Positions 24,101 through 36,083 of a DNA stretch of 64,000 bases are shown here, piece by piece (the first letter of the stretch is position 1; every line of letters starts with the position of its first letter). The DNA comes from Siphonodentalium dalli (taxonomy: Eukaryota > Mollusca > Scaphopoda > Gadilida > Siphonodentaliidae), in assembly GCA_032622095.1 (NCBI GenBank), contig CP136064.1:171810310-171874309 (forward strand), written 5' to 3'. Both the position numbers and the translations under genes were made by a program. A model generated the notes under the pieces. That model saw only the letters and a list, made by a program, of their open reading frames with translations. It had not been told where the DNA came from and did no database searches.

Positions 24101-25439
24101 CTGGAAAACCTATTATAGCCTGATGCTTCCGGACTACCACCGATGCCCATATATTTGGTGACACTGTGTTTTCAAATAATCCAGATTCGTAGCAATTTAA
24201 TTTCTTTTTAATTAATTTCCAGATAGTCCCTCGTAATAAGTGGACATCGTGTTGGATTCTGCAGTAGATACTGCTTAGTTGGAACATTTCGGGCTGAACT
24301 GATGGTGGTAATAGATTATTGGCAACATGTTTAATAGGTCTGTCATCGTTAGCTCACAACCGAAGTGTTGTTTCGGCTTTCCTCTGAGCAGAACTTAAAT
24401 TTCGACAATTTTCGGTGGCCATTTTGGTAGCCATCTTAGCATTTTGAATCGTGATTGGCTACTCATACCCACAAAAAACATTGATTTCAATCAATGATGT
24501 GTATTGGTGCCGAATTGGCGTTTTGTCGAATGGGTTTTCGTGAATAACTACATATTTGCCATTTTCATTATTATTGGCGACCATGTTGGACGCCATCTTG
24601 AATTCTGTATTTTCCCCAAAGCGGATTTTAGCGGATTTTGGATATGTTATACACGAGATTCTCCCGCGTCGAATGACAACAAAACCGTTTCTTTACCAAT
24701 TTATTCTGGGTCTAACCCTCTGACGACCATTCTAAATATCTGCCATTTTCTATATTTTGACCGCCATTTTGGCAGCCATTTTAAGACAAAGCGCCAATTT
24801 GGGTTTCATTGAATTGGAGTAATTATAGATAATGGTATGCCCAACTTACATTGTGCAGTTCTGTCCATTTCTTGTTGATATACGACTGGAATCCCAATGG
24901 CGATTTTTGTGGAATTTTATACCGCGTTCTGTAAAATCAAATTTTTGAGGGTGTATATGAGACTGGGACCCCATTTATGGTATCTTTCATTGCTCCGATG
25001 ATGAATTAACATGAATATGACTAATCAATGTCGCCAGTCTGAACCATTATCAAACAACAGGAATTGATCTTTAAGATATTAGGCAAAAATTTCAAATTTT
25101 CGAGTTTAGGCCACCATTTTGGCAGCCATCTGGGGCGAGGGGTTCCATTTTTTCTATAGATATGTGGCATAATACTTTACCTTCGCAAAAATGTATACAT
25201 TTGTATTAATATGGCAACATTTGTTCTCATTATGTCGAATTAATCTCAGTCAGAATCTCTTTTGACTAAAGGCGGCCATGTTGGACGCCATCTTGGATCC
25301 TGGATTTTGCCCAAAGCGGATTTTAGCGGATTTTGGATATGTTGTAGCAGAGATTCTCCCGCGTTGAATGACACCGAGATCGCTTGTATACCAATTTCTT
25401 CTGGGTTGACCCCTTTTTTGCGTACCACGACCACACTAA
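21170..25439. mobile_element. Long inverted-repeat element, arms of about 690 bp
   Basis: The left arm at about 21170-21862 and the right arm at about 24742-25439 are inverted copies, sharing CCAAAATCCGCTAAAATCCG, GTCCAACATGGC, GACTGAGATTAATTCG and GGCGCTTTGTCTCAAAATGG in the left-arm orientation. The outer ends begin AGTGTGGTCGT. An extra copy of the outer ~150 bp sits at 24579-24730, just before the right arm, so the right side reads outer-inner-outer and two related insertions may overlap. I found no 8-bp duplication and no transposase. The middle (21870-24560) has no recognised gene. Confidence 0.7.
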
Positions 25440-25566
25440 TAGCCAACACAATAAAAGACATGAGTATACATCCTGGATTGTGATACAAATACACACCACA
25501 GCTTTTAAACTGCAGAAATCTACCCAGCTCAACAACTGCATTCTATATGTTGTTTGTGATGACATA

Positions 25567-25782
25567 CAGTAATGCCCTAAATAATCGACTCCTTATAAAC
25601 CATAGCATAATTATGGGTAACTTTTCAGGATTTAGTTGGAAATATGGCTTGTTGCCATTTATTGGAAAGCTCTCAGTGAGAGCTTTCCGATGAATGGCAA
25701 CAAGCCATATTTCTGACTAAATCCTGAAAAGTTACCCATAATTCTGCTATGGTTAAGGAGTCGATTATTTAGGGTATTACTG
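25567..25782. mobile_element. Palindromic TA-flanked MITE, copy 1
   Basis: Ends CAGTAATGCCCTAAATAATC and its complement, flanked by TA on both sides. The two halves are almost fully complementary around GAAAGCTCTCAGTGAGAGCTTTC. The TA flanks suggest a Tc1/mariner- or pogo-related origin. Confidence 0.85.
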
Positions 25783-25784
25783 TA

Positions 25785-26371
25785 CAAGCACTTAAATTTA
25801 AGTTCTCTTTGATTCAAAGAGTCCTGGATCAGTGTTGGTTAAAGATTAGCAAGTAATGTGCACACCTAGAATCCGCCTAAATGGAAGTATGTACAGGATA
25901 TTTTTTGACACTTTCCAGAAAGTTCCTAGCCATTCATCCAATAATATCCATAACAATAAACAAATCAGAGCTAACAACAATCACATTCCCAGTCATAATG
26001 AAAATTGTGCATGTATATGAATAAAGAAAGTAAAACAAACCTATGAGATAAATGATAAATATATAAATCAATAATACTTTACAAAACAGTGATATGAAAA
26101 AAGAGACAAAATGAGTTTGATAAAAGGAGACAGATTTAAATGTTTAATTAGCAAACTGATTTAGATTTGAGTTGAATAGATTGATTTTACTGGCAGAATG
26201 CCATTTTTGATTAACCACCAGTAGTGGGCAGATGTAAATATTGAGTGTAGAATTTTTTCACCATGTCGCAGCAACATCATTACAAAGTCCCCAATATTTA
26301 AAGATATTTCCAACTCAAAATACATTTTCAGGTTGATAAGGTTAATTTTGCACTGAAATGTAATATATCCT
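25785..26371. other. Unassigned AT-rich DNA
   Basis: No gene, repeat partner or structured element was recognised between the two MITEs. Confidence 0.4.
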
Positions 26372-26375
26372 TTAA

Positions 26376-26680
26376 CCTCTTCTGTGCTAGATGACGTTAT
26401 AACGTTGTGTGCTGGGCTGTTGACGTTATTGCCATTTTCCAGTGGAAAAATATAACGGGAATATCACAAGAACCATAAAACTGACTCAGTTGAAACGCTA
26501 TTATCATTCAGAATCGTGGAATATCATACACTGTTTGAAACTTCGAGATACAGTTATTCCGATTCACCAATCTCTGAGTTCCAGTTATGAATAATGGACT
26601 ACTGCTAATGTGCTGAAGTATAGCAAACGACGTGCACTTTTACATCCGTAATGGTTATGGATGTCATAGCAGCAAAAAGG
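26376..26680. mobile_element. TTAA-flanked element, 305 bp
   Basis: TTAA at 26372-26375 and 26681-26684. A related copy in the opposite orientation lies at about 37204-37534; shared blocks include GACGTTATTGCCATTTTCC and GAACTCAGAGATTGG-type sequence. No ORF. Confidence 0.7.
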
Positions 26681-26864
26681 TTAATATGTTTAATAGCATG
26701 TTAGAGCAAGTAATTGGTTAATCGCTATATAAACTCTCATTATTATTATTATTATTATATGGTATAATCTTCATTTTCTGATATGATACACAGAGAAGCA
26801 CATTGGTCCGAATCACAAACTGTAATAAATGCTGTTTGCCACCCCCTTTCCAAGTCTTGAAATA

Positions 26865-27077
26865 GTGTAATGTCCTAAATAATCAACTCCTTAACCACAT
26901 CATAATTATGGGTAATTTTTCAGGATTTAGTTGGAAATATGGCTTGTTGCCATTCATCGGAAAGCTCTCGCCGAGAGCTTTCCGATGAATGGCAACAAGC
27001 CATATTTCCGACTAAATCCTGAAAAATTACCCATAATTCTGCTGTGGTTAAGGAGTCAATTATTCAGGGCATTACTG
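26865..27077. mobile_element. Palindromic TA-flanked MITE, copy 2
   Basis: Same family as 25567-25782. The left end is mutated (GTGTAATGTCC) and the right end is canonical (GGGCATTACTG followed by TA). Confidence 0.85.
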
Positions 27078-27460
27078 TAACTGGAATGCCATGGTCATTG
27101 ACATGTTGCAACCTCCCGAAACTTTAAATATGACAGGCTGAAAAGCTTTTGTAGCTGCTGCTGTGACATACCCTAATTTAGTTTATGATCAATAACAGAA
27201 ATGCCAAAAGCAAACAGTAATCTACGAAAACACTTCAGATTAATTAGGGGTTTGGAGAGTGAAAATCCAATGGATCTCACATGGTGTACAAATTTGTTTA
27301 CCCGATGTGCTCTCCAGATCGAGATTGATAATGTCAATGATAAGTATGACAGGTCGTCATTACTGCTCCAGACTTACTTTTTCAAGATCTGATGTGGGCC
27401 CTTTATGCGAGACAAATGATTCGAGGAATTCCAGTTGGGAGAGAAAGTCTGATGTACATA

Positions 27461-27672
27461 CAGTAATGCCCTAAATAATTGACTCCTTAACCACAGCAGA
27501 ATTATGGGTAATTTTTCAGGATTTAGTCGGAAATATGGCTTGTTGCCATTCATCGGAAAGCTCTGTGAGAGCTTAACCGATGAATGTCAATAAGCCATAT
27601 TTCCGACTAAATCCTGAAAAATTACCCATAATTCTGCTGTGGTTAAGGAGTCAATTATTTAGGGCATTACTG
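27461..27672. mobile_element. Palindromic TA-flanked MITE, copy 3
   Basis: Full-length copy with TA on both sides. A few bases of the central loop are lost (GCTCTGTGAGAGC), and the right half of the loop carries mismatches. Confidence 0.87.
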
Positions 27673-27674
27673 TA

Positions 27675-28774
27675 GTTGTGAGGTTCCGTATATTCCGGTA
27701 TGTTGCCATGTTTGAATCTGTGATGCATGCTTTCGTGTATTAAGTTCCTCACCAGTGTGTGAGCATTATTTTGTCCTAGTGGTATCCAGTTGGAAGGATA
27801 AGACTGTTGAGCCTATGGCACTGCTGATTGTTGTTTCTGATACACTGGTTACCACTATATGTATATAGAGCAAGTGCCAGCAGAGATCATAAAAAGGGTC
27901 ACTATACACTCTTGAAAACTTCAATACAAACTTCCCAACCATGTCACAAATTTGACTTTTCTAATTCCATGGCAGACAACTATCCACATATTTAAGGTAA
28001 TGTCATCATTGATCTATTAAAGGAAATAAGACTAGAACAGAATGATAAATATGATAACATTAGCTTGTTAGGCAATTGAGAATCAAACACAAAATGCCTA
28101 TTTCTAACTTGCTTTGCATTTCATCAGTTAATGTCAGAATATTGAAGTGAATACTCAAGTAACCAATGATCGATAAGTTATTTCCTCAATAAAATCAGAC
28201 TGATATAAATATATCATTAAATGATCTCCTATCAAAGGATAAAACAATAATATACATGTATATAAAGGTTAAACAAGACAGGTACCTGAAATTTAAAGAC
28301 AATTTTATATCTCCAACACTACTTGTCACTAAAATTTTGTGAATAAAAACAATTCAATAAAAGGTTTTAAGACTTGAAATTATTTTTAAAACTGGAAGAC
28401 ATCACCACCAGTGTAGTCTTCTACAGTAGAAAGCATAATGTCATTCTGAAATTAGTCCAAATTTAACTTTAGAAAACCTGATTTTCCAAATGTAACAGAT
28501 ACTTTTGCAAACTTTTGGTAGATATGATTGTTACCAATTGTCGCTTTTATCTACAACTGGACTTAAGATAAAACACATTATTGCATTAATATAGGTCAAT
28601 GTTCAAACCATAGTACAGTAGTACCCAATTCTGATGAATATTAACAATTAATCGTTTTGAGGTAAATATCATTTTACACAAGTCTCGATAAAATATAGAC
28701 TATTGATTAGGAATATATAGATCAAGTACAAATATTGACAGCCTTGGGGTGGAATTGCGAGAACTATTTTCCCG
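27675..28774. other. Unassigned AT-rich DNA
   Basis: No recognisable gene or repeat was seen in this stretch of about 1.1 kb. Confidence 0.4.
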
Positions 28775-28865
28775 AGGTGGTAGTCTTTTGAACAGCAAAC
28801 AGGACTATTGACCAAGGCTGGGGTCAATAGTCCTGCTTGTTGTTCAGAAGACATCATCACAGTGG
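28775..28865. repeat. Hairpin with ~30-bp arms
   Basis: GAACAGCAAACAGGACTATT and, after an 8-bp loop, the near-exact complement AATAGTCCTGCTTGTTGTTC. Arms extend outward through AGTCTTTT/AGAAGAC. Probably a small palindromic MITE. Confidence 0.55.
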
Positions 28866-28944
28866 TTCACCACCGTCTGAACACCTTAATGTTAATGTCT
28901 GTATTCCAATTACAATGCAACAGATTCGTCTGAACACTCCTTAA

Positions 28945-29199
28945 TCCTTTCATGATGGGAGCTGTGCTGGTGCAGCATTAAAGATCATGTGCCAGTGCAT
29001 TCTCTTGTATATGTGAGTCTCCCATATGGAGCCTCGCATATATAAGAGAATGCACTGGCTTACAAGGTCAACGTAAATATTGTTAGGCCAATGCATTCTC
29101 TTGTATATGCGAGGTGCCCTATGGGCAACTCCCATGTATAAGAGTATGAATTGACACAGGGTTTTCGCAAAAGTTCAGGAAGCTCCAGTCATGAAAGGG
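28945..29199. mobile_element. TTAA-flanked MITE (piggyBac-like), 255 bp
   Basis: TTAA at 28941-28944 and 29200-29203; ends TCCTTTCATGATGGGAGC and CCAGTCATGAAAGGG. Same family as 16255-16511, with inverted CATTCTCTTGTATATG modules inside. Confidence 0.78.
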
Positions 29200-29203
29200 T
29201 TAA

Positions 29204-29856
29204 GACATTGTTGGAAATTGTTTTCGGTGTTGATTACATATGACCGAGCCTACATTGTGAGTGGTCAGTTTCGTGACAGAAATATAATTCAGTCATTATG
29301 TGTAAATCAGATATGTGCAATAGTCTGAAATATTCCACTGACTGTTCTGTTTCCATAAATAAAGAATGTGTCATCACATCAGGCCATAGGTATATCAACC
29401 AATCAGGATGTAGGATTTTAGTCTTGAAATCCAACCTTATTCCCATTAGTTGGATTGGACAATAAATTCTTCCTCTTGTAAAAACAGCTAACAGGTTGTA
29501 TTATTTATGAAATTAAAATGCTCTGTCAGGATATGATGCATGCAAATATGTTAACATTAGATGAGTATGGAAATTGAGGCAATTTGTATTTTGAAGAGCA
29601 CTGTGTCTGTAAATGCTCACAACTGAGATTCAATTTTCAATGCAATGCAAGCTGTCATGCATACCGTATATGGTATTAAAGCGCATACGTCATGGTGTTT
29701 ATTGCTTTCAAACGATAAATGATGGTGGCTGTATGCAAAGCAAGGGAAATACAGTTTTAGTTGCTGCAACTTGTTTTGAAATTATCGTAGAATTCATTTA
29801 TAACAGATTGATTGAATTGCAATATTGCATATAAATTTATTCCAATATCAAACATA
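29204..29856. other. Unassigned AT-rich DNA
   Basis: Short open frames only; none has a recognisable domain. Confidence 0.4.
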
Positions 29857-30068
29857 CATTAATGCCCTAATTAATCGACTCCTTAACCACAACAGAATTA
29901 TTGGTAACTTTTCAGGATTTAGTCTGGAATATGGCTTGTTGCCATTCATCAGAAAGCTCTCACTGAGAGCTTTCCGATGAATGGCAACAAGCCATATCTC
30001 AGACTAAATCCTGAAAAGTTACCCATAATTCTGCTGTGCTTAGAAGTCGATTAATTAGGGCATTACTG
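29857..30068. mobile_element. Palindromic TA-flanked MITE, copy 4
   Basis: Ends CATTAATGCCCTAATTAATC and GGGCATTACTG with TA flanks. The halves stay complementary through the TCTCACTGAGAGC centre. Confidence 0.85.
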
Positions 30069-30192
30069 TATAAGCTGCAGAAGCTCTGCATAATAACTGC
30101 ATCAGTGTGAATGGGTAAACACAGACAGCGGATCATGTAATCGCAACAGACTAATGCAACGCAGTCGACTGAAGGCTGCTTTTTGATATATA

Positions 30193-30388
30193 CACTAATG
30201 CCCTAAATAATCGACTCCTAAACCACAGCAGAATTATGGGTCATTTCTCAGGATTTAGTCGGAAATATGGTTTGTTGCCATTCATTGGAAATCCGACGAA
30301 TGGCAACAAGCCATATTTCCGACTAAATCCTGAAAAATTACCCATAATTTTGCTGTGGTTAAGGAGTCGATTAATTATGGCATTATTG
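30193..30388. mobile_element. Palindromic TA-flanked MITE, copy 5 (loop deleted)
   Basis: Left end CACTAATGCCC with TA before it; right end decayed to GGCATTATTG. The central GAAAGCTCTC region is deleted, giving 196 bp. Confidence 0.8.
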
Positions 30389-30710
30389 TGTTTTGAGATA
30401 TTTCAGATATTTAAAACCGAACAGGACCATAACATTGTTAATGTGAATGTTTCACAACAATTGGAAATATAAGCTGATAGAGCTGATAATTATATGCAAA
30501 TCCTAGAATCGCTTATGAGAATGTGGTGTAATACAACAAGCAAAGAATATTACAGATTAACCTCAAAATATACAGAATAGAACATTGTAAAAAATATTCA
30601 TAGAATACAATTGAACAGCAAAATATGAAGAGTTGTCAATAACGGCACTTAAAATTCAAGAAATGTGATAACTTGATATAACGAAATAATGACAACCACA
30701 GTCAGTTTTA

Positions 30711-30875
30711 CCCTTTCAATGACGGGAGCTGTGATGGTGCAAAATTAAAGATCCTCTGCCAGTGCATTCTCTTAAATATGCGAGTCTCCCTATTATATGG
30801 GAGACTCGCATACATAAGAGAATGCATTGGCACAGGGTTTTCGCCAAATTTCAGGAAGCTCCAGTCATGGAAGGG
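30711..30875. mobile_element. Short TTAA-type MITE, 165 bp
   Basis: The right flank is TTAA (30876-30879); the left flank reads TTTA. Ends CCCTTTCAATGACGGGAGC and CCAGTCATGGAAGGG. One palindromic TTAAATATGCGAGTCTCCC module. Internally deleted relative of 28945-29199. Confidence 0.7.
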
Positions 30876-30988
30876 TTAATACATTTTAGTTGTTTGCAGA
30901 ATTAAAATTTTGTATATAAGGCCAATGAAAATTAAATGTCTGTTGGAGTTAAAAGTCAGAAACAATTAGGGTCAGTAGATAGGCTTAA

Positions 30989-31195
30989 CCCTTTCAGTGC
31001 CAAGTCCGATTTTTGTATCAACCCATATTTACTTGATCATTTTTCAGATTTATTGATTATAATAATGTGATACATTGATGGAAAGAGCTCTAAGAGCTCT
31101 TTCCATCAATGCATCACATTATTATAATCAATAAATTTGAAAAATTATCAAGGAAATATGGGTTGATACAAAAATTGGACTTGGAACTGAAAGGG
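30989..31195. mobile_element. TTAA-flanked palindrome, 207 bp
   Basis: TTAA at 30985-30988 and 31196-31199; ends CCCTTTCAGTGCCAAGTCC and its near complement. Both halves are complementary up to the centre GAAAGAGCTCTAAGAGCTCTTTC. No other copy in the window. Confidence 0.8.
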
Positions 31196-31203
31196 TTAAA
31201 GAT

Positions 31204-31610
31204 GCCCTGTCCGATTTGACACCATAAAATCACCATCTGTGCGCCTTCTGTACCAGAATATAATTAGATCAGACTCATGAGCCAATTAATAGAAGGTTTT
31301 GATGGCCTAATATCGACTTTCAAAATAGTAAGTGTCAACACCCTTTAAATTTTTGTAAAACTTGCAAAATTTCCAATGACCGTCTCTTATAAATGGCGCT
31401 CATGCTTCCATCACTCAAAAGCATTAGATAATAAAGATCATTCTCTCATTGTGATATTTTGTACTCATTTTCAATATAAAATAATGGATTATTATTTTTT
31501 TTATTTTGTGCCATCCGAATGATGGTGATTGCACATATTTTTCATTTGCCTAGTAAGCTGAAAGTTAACTTAGAGAATTTTGACTAATTTGATGTCAAAT
31601 CGGACAGGGC
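31204..31610. mobile_element. Element with ~20-bp inverted ends, 407 bp
   Basis: Ends (GAT)GCCCTGTCCGATTTGACA and TGTCAAATCGGACAGGGC at 31593-31610. It begins only 4 bp after the TTAA target of its neighbour. The target duplication is unclear and the class unknown. Confidence 0.55.
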
Positions 31611-32951
31611 TTATTAAAGCCATCTTTAAAAGTGAATATTATTTTTAATTTATTTGTTTATTCAATTCTTATGGGTTTTCAATTTAGGGTAGGGACTTTA
31701 AAATAGGGTCAGAATGGAAACCCAGCCACAAATATGTTTTTCTTTGGGCTAAAATTGCCTGAGCATTCACCAGCCTGAAAACATGTTTTTCTCTCTAAAC
31801 TATCAGCTGGAACAGCATGTTTATTATTTGTGATTTTTTTCCTAGGTTATTTCTTTGAAGATCCAGGTCAATTTGTTGAATAGTTCTGGGAATGACTGCG
31901 AGTGAGTGGGAAAATGAAGCATATCCCATGAAAGTAATCAACCAATGTGAAATCTTATCTTCTGCATTATCTGAAGAAATAGAGAGATAATGCATAGAAT
32001 TTGACAATAGTGTACTTAATCATCCACTGCAGGCTATTTTTCATTGGCCCCGTGTGAATTATTGTTACCGGTAATGGAATTTCCTTAGATCTATTTCAAT
32101 GCATATGACCAAATCAATTACATATTATATATCTAGCACAGAAAGATTAGTAAAAATTAGAAAGGAGAATGATAAAATGAAACATATCAACCTATCAATA
32201 ATATTCATTAACTAACAAACAGCCAGCTATTTGTATTAATTTGTAATAAATGAATTTTAAAACCAACACTCATGGTAATCAGAAAAAGTGGCTCAAAAGA
32301 TAAAATTTTAATCAGAATTTGTATCACAGTCATACCAGTGTTTTTATACACACTTTTCTCTTGATTGTATGGAATGATATTTTAAAACATCATTTAGGAA
32401 TTTATTTCTATATCATGGGGAGTGTATATTATGATTTATTAAAACCACTGATTGAGAGCGAGAACACATCAATAACGATGCTTGACACTTTTGATGTTGC
32501 TCATTCCAACAAGACAGAAATCACAGATGACATACCCATCCAATGCGATCTGTAAGGGCCTTGAAACCTCATCTTGTTATAACAATTCCATATTTTAGCC
32601 CTTACTTTGCTAAATACTTATTGATAAGCAGTTGAAAACGTTCAGATAATAAGTTCAACAAACGACGATAGGTCATGAAAAGACCAGACGCTGGAACTAT
32701 AAAGGTTATCTATGATTTGACTGTGCATACACCAATACAAATTTACCAGCAGAAGGTTGTGGCCATATTCCACCATGCTACCAGCTAAGGTATGATCAGA
32801 GCACAGACTCAGTAATTCATATAAAGTCCAGTGTAAAGTCGGGGATAATTTAACTGTGACTTCATTTCCCCAATCCATTTAGTCAATCACTCACATTTCT
32901 GTGGGACATTCTATAGACATTTTCCATCAGCTTGGTCTTTGACAACAAATA
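31611..32951. other. Unassigned AT-rich DNA
   Basis: Contains a short fragment of the GTTCAGATAATAAGTT foldback family near 32641-32656. An open frame at 32319-32555 has no recognisable domain and no convincing acceptor. Nothing else supported. Confidence 0.4.
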
Positions 32952-33163
32952 CAGTAATGCCCTAAATAATCGACTCCTTAACCACAGGAGAATTATGGGT
33001 AACTTTTCAGGATTTAGTCGGAAATATGGTTTGTTGCCATTCATCGGAAGCTCTAAGTGAGAGCTTTCCGATGAATGGCAAAAAGCCATATTTCCGACTA
33101 AATCCTGAAAAATTACCCATAATTATGCTGTGGTTAAGGAGTCGATTATTTAGATTATTACTG
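32952..33163. mobile_element. Palindromic TA-flanked MITE, copy 6
   Basis: CAGTAATGCCCTAAATAATC at the left, ATTATTACTG at the right, TA on both sides; 212 bp. Confidence 0.86.
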
Positions 33164-33165
33164 TA

Positions 33166-33870
33166 TCACGTCATAAATCACATAAACAATAATAAGAATT
33201 TCATCAATTAGTGTGACAAAAAAAAAGTGGTTTTCCCAGAAAATCTTAGTTACTTCAGATTTTTGTTTCTGGTTAACTCAGTTTTCATATTGCTGATGTC
33301 ATAGCATACATTTTTATTAGTAATATATCTTGGTGGCCAGAGATATGATTATTTGGTGGTTTCTAGCTGCGGCTCCACTATGTACTAAATATCACTCATA
33401 TTGCAACTTTCACAATATTATGAGTGATAATATTCAGACCACGCTCCTTAGTGAATTCATCAATGTGTAGTGTTATTATCTACCAAACTGGCATTGGAAA
33501 AATATATATTACTACTTTAAATGATAAGTTTCTCATAATAGTAGTAGTTTTCGGAGAAGTAACAAGTGCCTGTTACTTCAAGATAAATCAACAACGTGAA
33601 GCCTCTTGTGTTGCCATGGAAATCAGATGCTTATTATTCTGCACACCATATACTGAACATGACTCTGTGCTTTGACCATACTCCTTATGCCATTTGCCAC
33701 GTTTTTTACATGAACTATTCAGAGTACATAATATATTGGTGCATTGGCCAGATGAACTACTTATTTTCAATCCTGACCCACATTCAGCAATGAGTTTCCG
33801 ATCTGAACAAAGTCATTTCACTGTTCAATGCACTGATATGTTGAAATATTTAAGAAATGGACGTTGATTT
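33166..33870. other. Unassigned DNA
   Basis: A short hairpin (TATCACTCATATTG...CAATATTATGAGTGATA) lies near 33390-33430. No gene recognised. Confidence 0.4.
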
Positions 33871-34314
33871 CAAGCCTGAATAAACTTGTCTGACATTTGC
33901 AGAATGAGGTCACCAGAGGATGAATTTAGTGATGCTATCTCGCACTGCGGGCAAGCATCACCAAATTCGCCCTCTGGGGACCTCATTATGCTTAGGTCTC
34001 ATCTTCTGGGAAGTATCTATAGTCTCAAATTAGCATTGTTTCAGTTACTTTTTCACTTCTATTGAGTTTTCTATATCCCTTCATATGCAGAAGATAAAAT
34101 GCATAATCGAGGTGACTAATGGGTGAACATCACTAACTTCAACTGGGGAACTTCAATCTGATCCTTGGTCTCCCATAGCAGTTGAGGCCTAAGCAGAATG
34201 AGGTCCCCAGAGAGTGAATTTGGTGATGATAGCCTGCCATGTGGGATATCGTCACTAAATTCACCCTCTGGCGACCTCATTCTGCAAATGACAGACACAC
34301 TAAATTCAGTCTTG
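33871..34314. mobile_element. hAT-like MITE, 444 bp (CAAGCCTGAAT subfamily)
   Basis: Ends CAAGCCTGAATAAACTTGTC and TTTAGTG-type complement ending CAGTCTTG. Flanking octamers GTTGATTT and GTTGGTTT (7 of 8). Palindromic GAATGAGGTC modules at both ends, with the TCATCTTC(T)GGGAAGTATCT segment inside. Confidence 0.8.
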
Positions 34315-34355
34315 GTTGGTTTCCTGTTTTCATTTGCGAAAGCGTTCAACACATA

Positions 34356-35505
34356 ATGAAAGTGTCAATGACACTGTAGATCAATTTGGTGTTTGTCAGA
34401 AAGTTGAAATATCTAAGTGATACTAGATGTCAATATGAAGAGATATATAAAGTTTGGGATTCAGCATGAGATAATGTGACCTGTAGAGTGTGCCAAAGGA
34501 TTTAGTCATGCAAAGAGTGAAATCCAAGATGGCTGCCGGTGGCCATGTTTTTCATCGAAAATCGCTAAAATTTGATACCTCCCTTCTAGTGGAGATTTTA
34601 AAAACAGTTCTGCAATAAATGCCGAGGGCTGCTGAGCGTGCCGATGAATCCAAATTTGAAATCCAAGATGGTTAAGTTTTTGAAAGAATTTCGGTAAAAA
34701 TGGGAGGCTCCCATAAAAGAGGACACCTCTAAGATCCATATGAAGTTTGTTGATGACGATCGAATGAGAAATGTGACCTGTAGGGTTTGCCAAGGGTTTA
34801 GTCATGCAAGTGTAAAATCCAATATGGTCATGTTTTCCATCTCGTTCCCATCTACATGTCAACATCAACAGGGGAGAGTACTTTATATAAGCCCTTGGGC
34901 TTGTTGTCTGATCCCTGTTTCCATATATTATTACTTCTATTTTGAATTTCAGTGTCAATTGTATATTATGTCATTTGTTTGGAATTGGAAATAAAAATAT
35001 GTTTATGACAAATTTCATAATCATTAGACCAATGGTACAGCCTGTAGCCCATGCTAATGGATTTACATTGTTTAATATTGAAAACCAAGATGTTTTCTTT
35101 TTACATTGTTTAATAATGAAAACCACCATGTTTTTGGCCGAATGACCCCAAAATGACTCGTTCCCATCTATATGTCAATATCAACATCCATGACAAATTT
35201 CATAATCATCAGACAAATGGTAAGGCCTGTAGCCCATGCTAATGGATTGAATTGTGAAATCCAAGATAGCCACTGGTGGCCAGGTTTTTTTTTGTGCCAA
35301 ATGACTGCAAATGACCCGAAAATTACTCATTCCCATCTACAAGTCAATGTACATGAATTTCATGATGATCCGACCAAAGGTATGACCTGTAGCCCATGCT
35401 AATGGAAATTGTTGACAAACGAACACACACATGCATGTACAATGGATACCAGCCCATCGCAATAGCTCAAACTCCTTGAAACTGGACTTTGTCAAGTTGA
35501 GCTAA
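34356..35505. mobile_element. ~160-bp-unit array element, degraded copy (Helentron-like?)
   Basis: It starts ATGAAAGTGTCAATGACACTGTAG, as in 49904 and 62163. It holds several diverged units with AAATCCAAGATGG and TCCCATCTACA(T/A)GTCAA. It ends AATAGCTCAAACT...AAGTTGAGCTAA. Open frames in it are repeat artefacts. Confidence 0.65.
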
Positions 35506-35776
35506 AAATGTCAGAACAACTTGAATCAATACTCCATGGAACACAACATCAACATCCATTCCTTATATTTACACTCAACCAGCAGATTAAAAAAACACTT
35601 ATCACCCATTATCATCAATAATCTAGTAGCAAGCAGCAAGTTGCGGAAACAATTTGGGGCTTGCGTACGACGTCATGGTTCAACATCCTGCATTCAAGTT
35701 TAATAGTGCAAATGCACGTATGAGTGTAAATATACTACAACAGGCGAATTTGGTCTACTTTAGCCACTGAAAGCAC

Positions 35777-36047
35777 CAGGCATGAGAATAAGGTGCCTGT
35801 CATTTGCAGAATGAGGTCCATAAAGGGTGAATTTAGTGACTATTCCACATAGTGGGCTATTATCACTAAATTCACCCACTGGGGACCTCATTCTGCTTAG
35901 ACCTCATCTTCTCTGGAAAATTTCTTTAGTAATATCAAATTTCTATAGAAACTTCTTCACATAGATTCTATTTGCAGGATAGCTTCACTAAATTCACTCT
36001 CTGGGGGCCTCATTCACCAAATGACAGGCACCTTATTCTCAGGCCTG
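35777..36047. mobile_element. hAT-like MITE, 271 bp, in the ANKIB1 3' UTR or just beyond
   Basis: Ends CAGGCATGAGAATAAGGTGC and complement ending CAGGCCTG. Perfect 8-bp duplication GAAAGCAC at 35769-35776 and 36048-36055. This is the cleanest evidence that the whole family uses 8-bp targets. It lies 36 bp past the ANKIB1 stop codon. Confidence 0.9.
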
Positions 36048-36083
36048 GAAAGCACTTATTCTTATTAGGAAATATGGAATCAT

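Noticed and set aside
23708-24118. 136-codon open frame in the long inverted-repeat element
   Set aside because: Composition and lack of any transposase motif give no support for a gene.
32319-32555. Plus-strand open frame ending IESENTSITMLDTFDVAHS, possible terminal exon
   Set aside because: Its second half looks somewhat coding, but I found no convincing acceptor, no domain and no partner exons.
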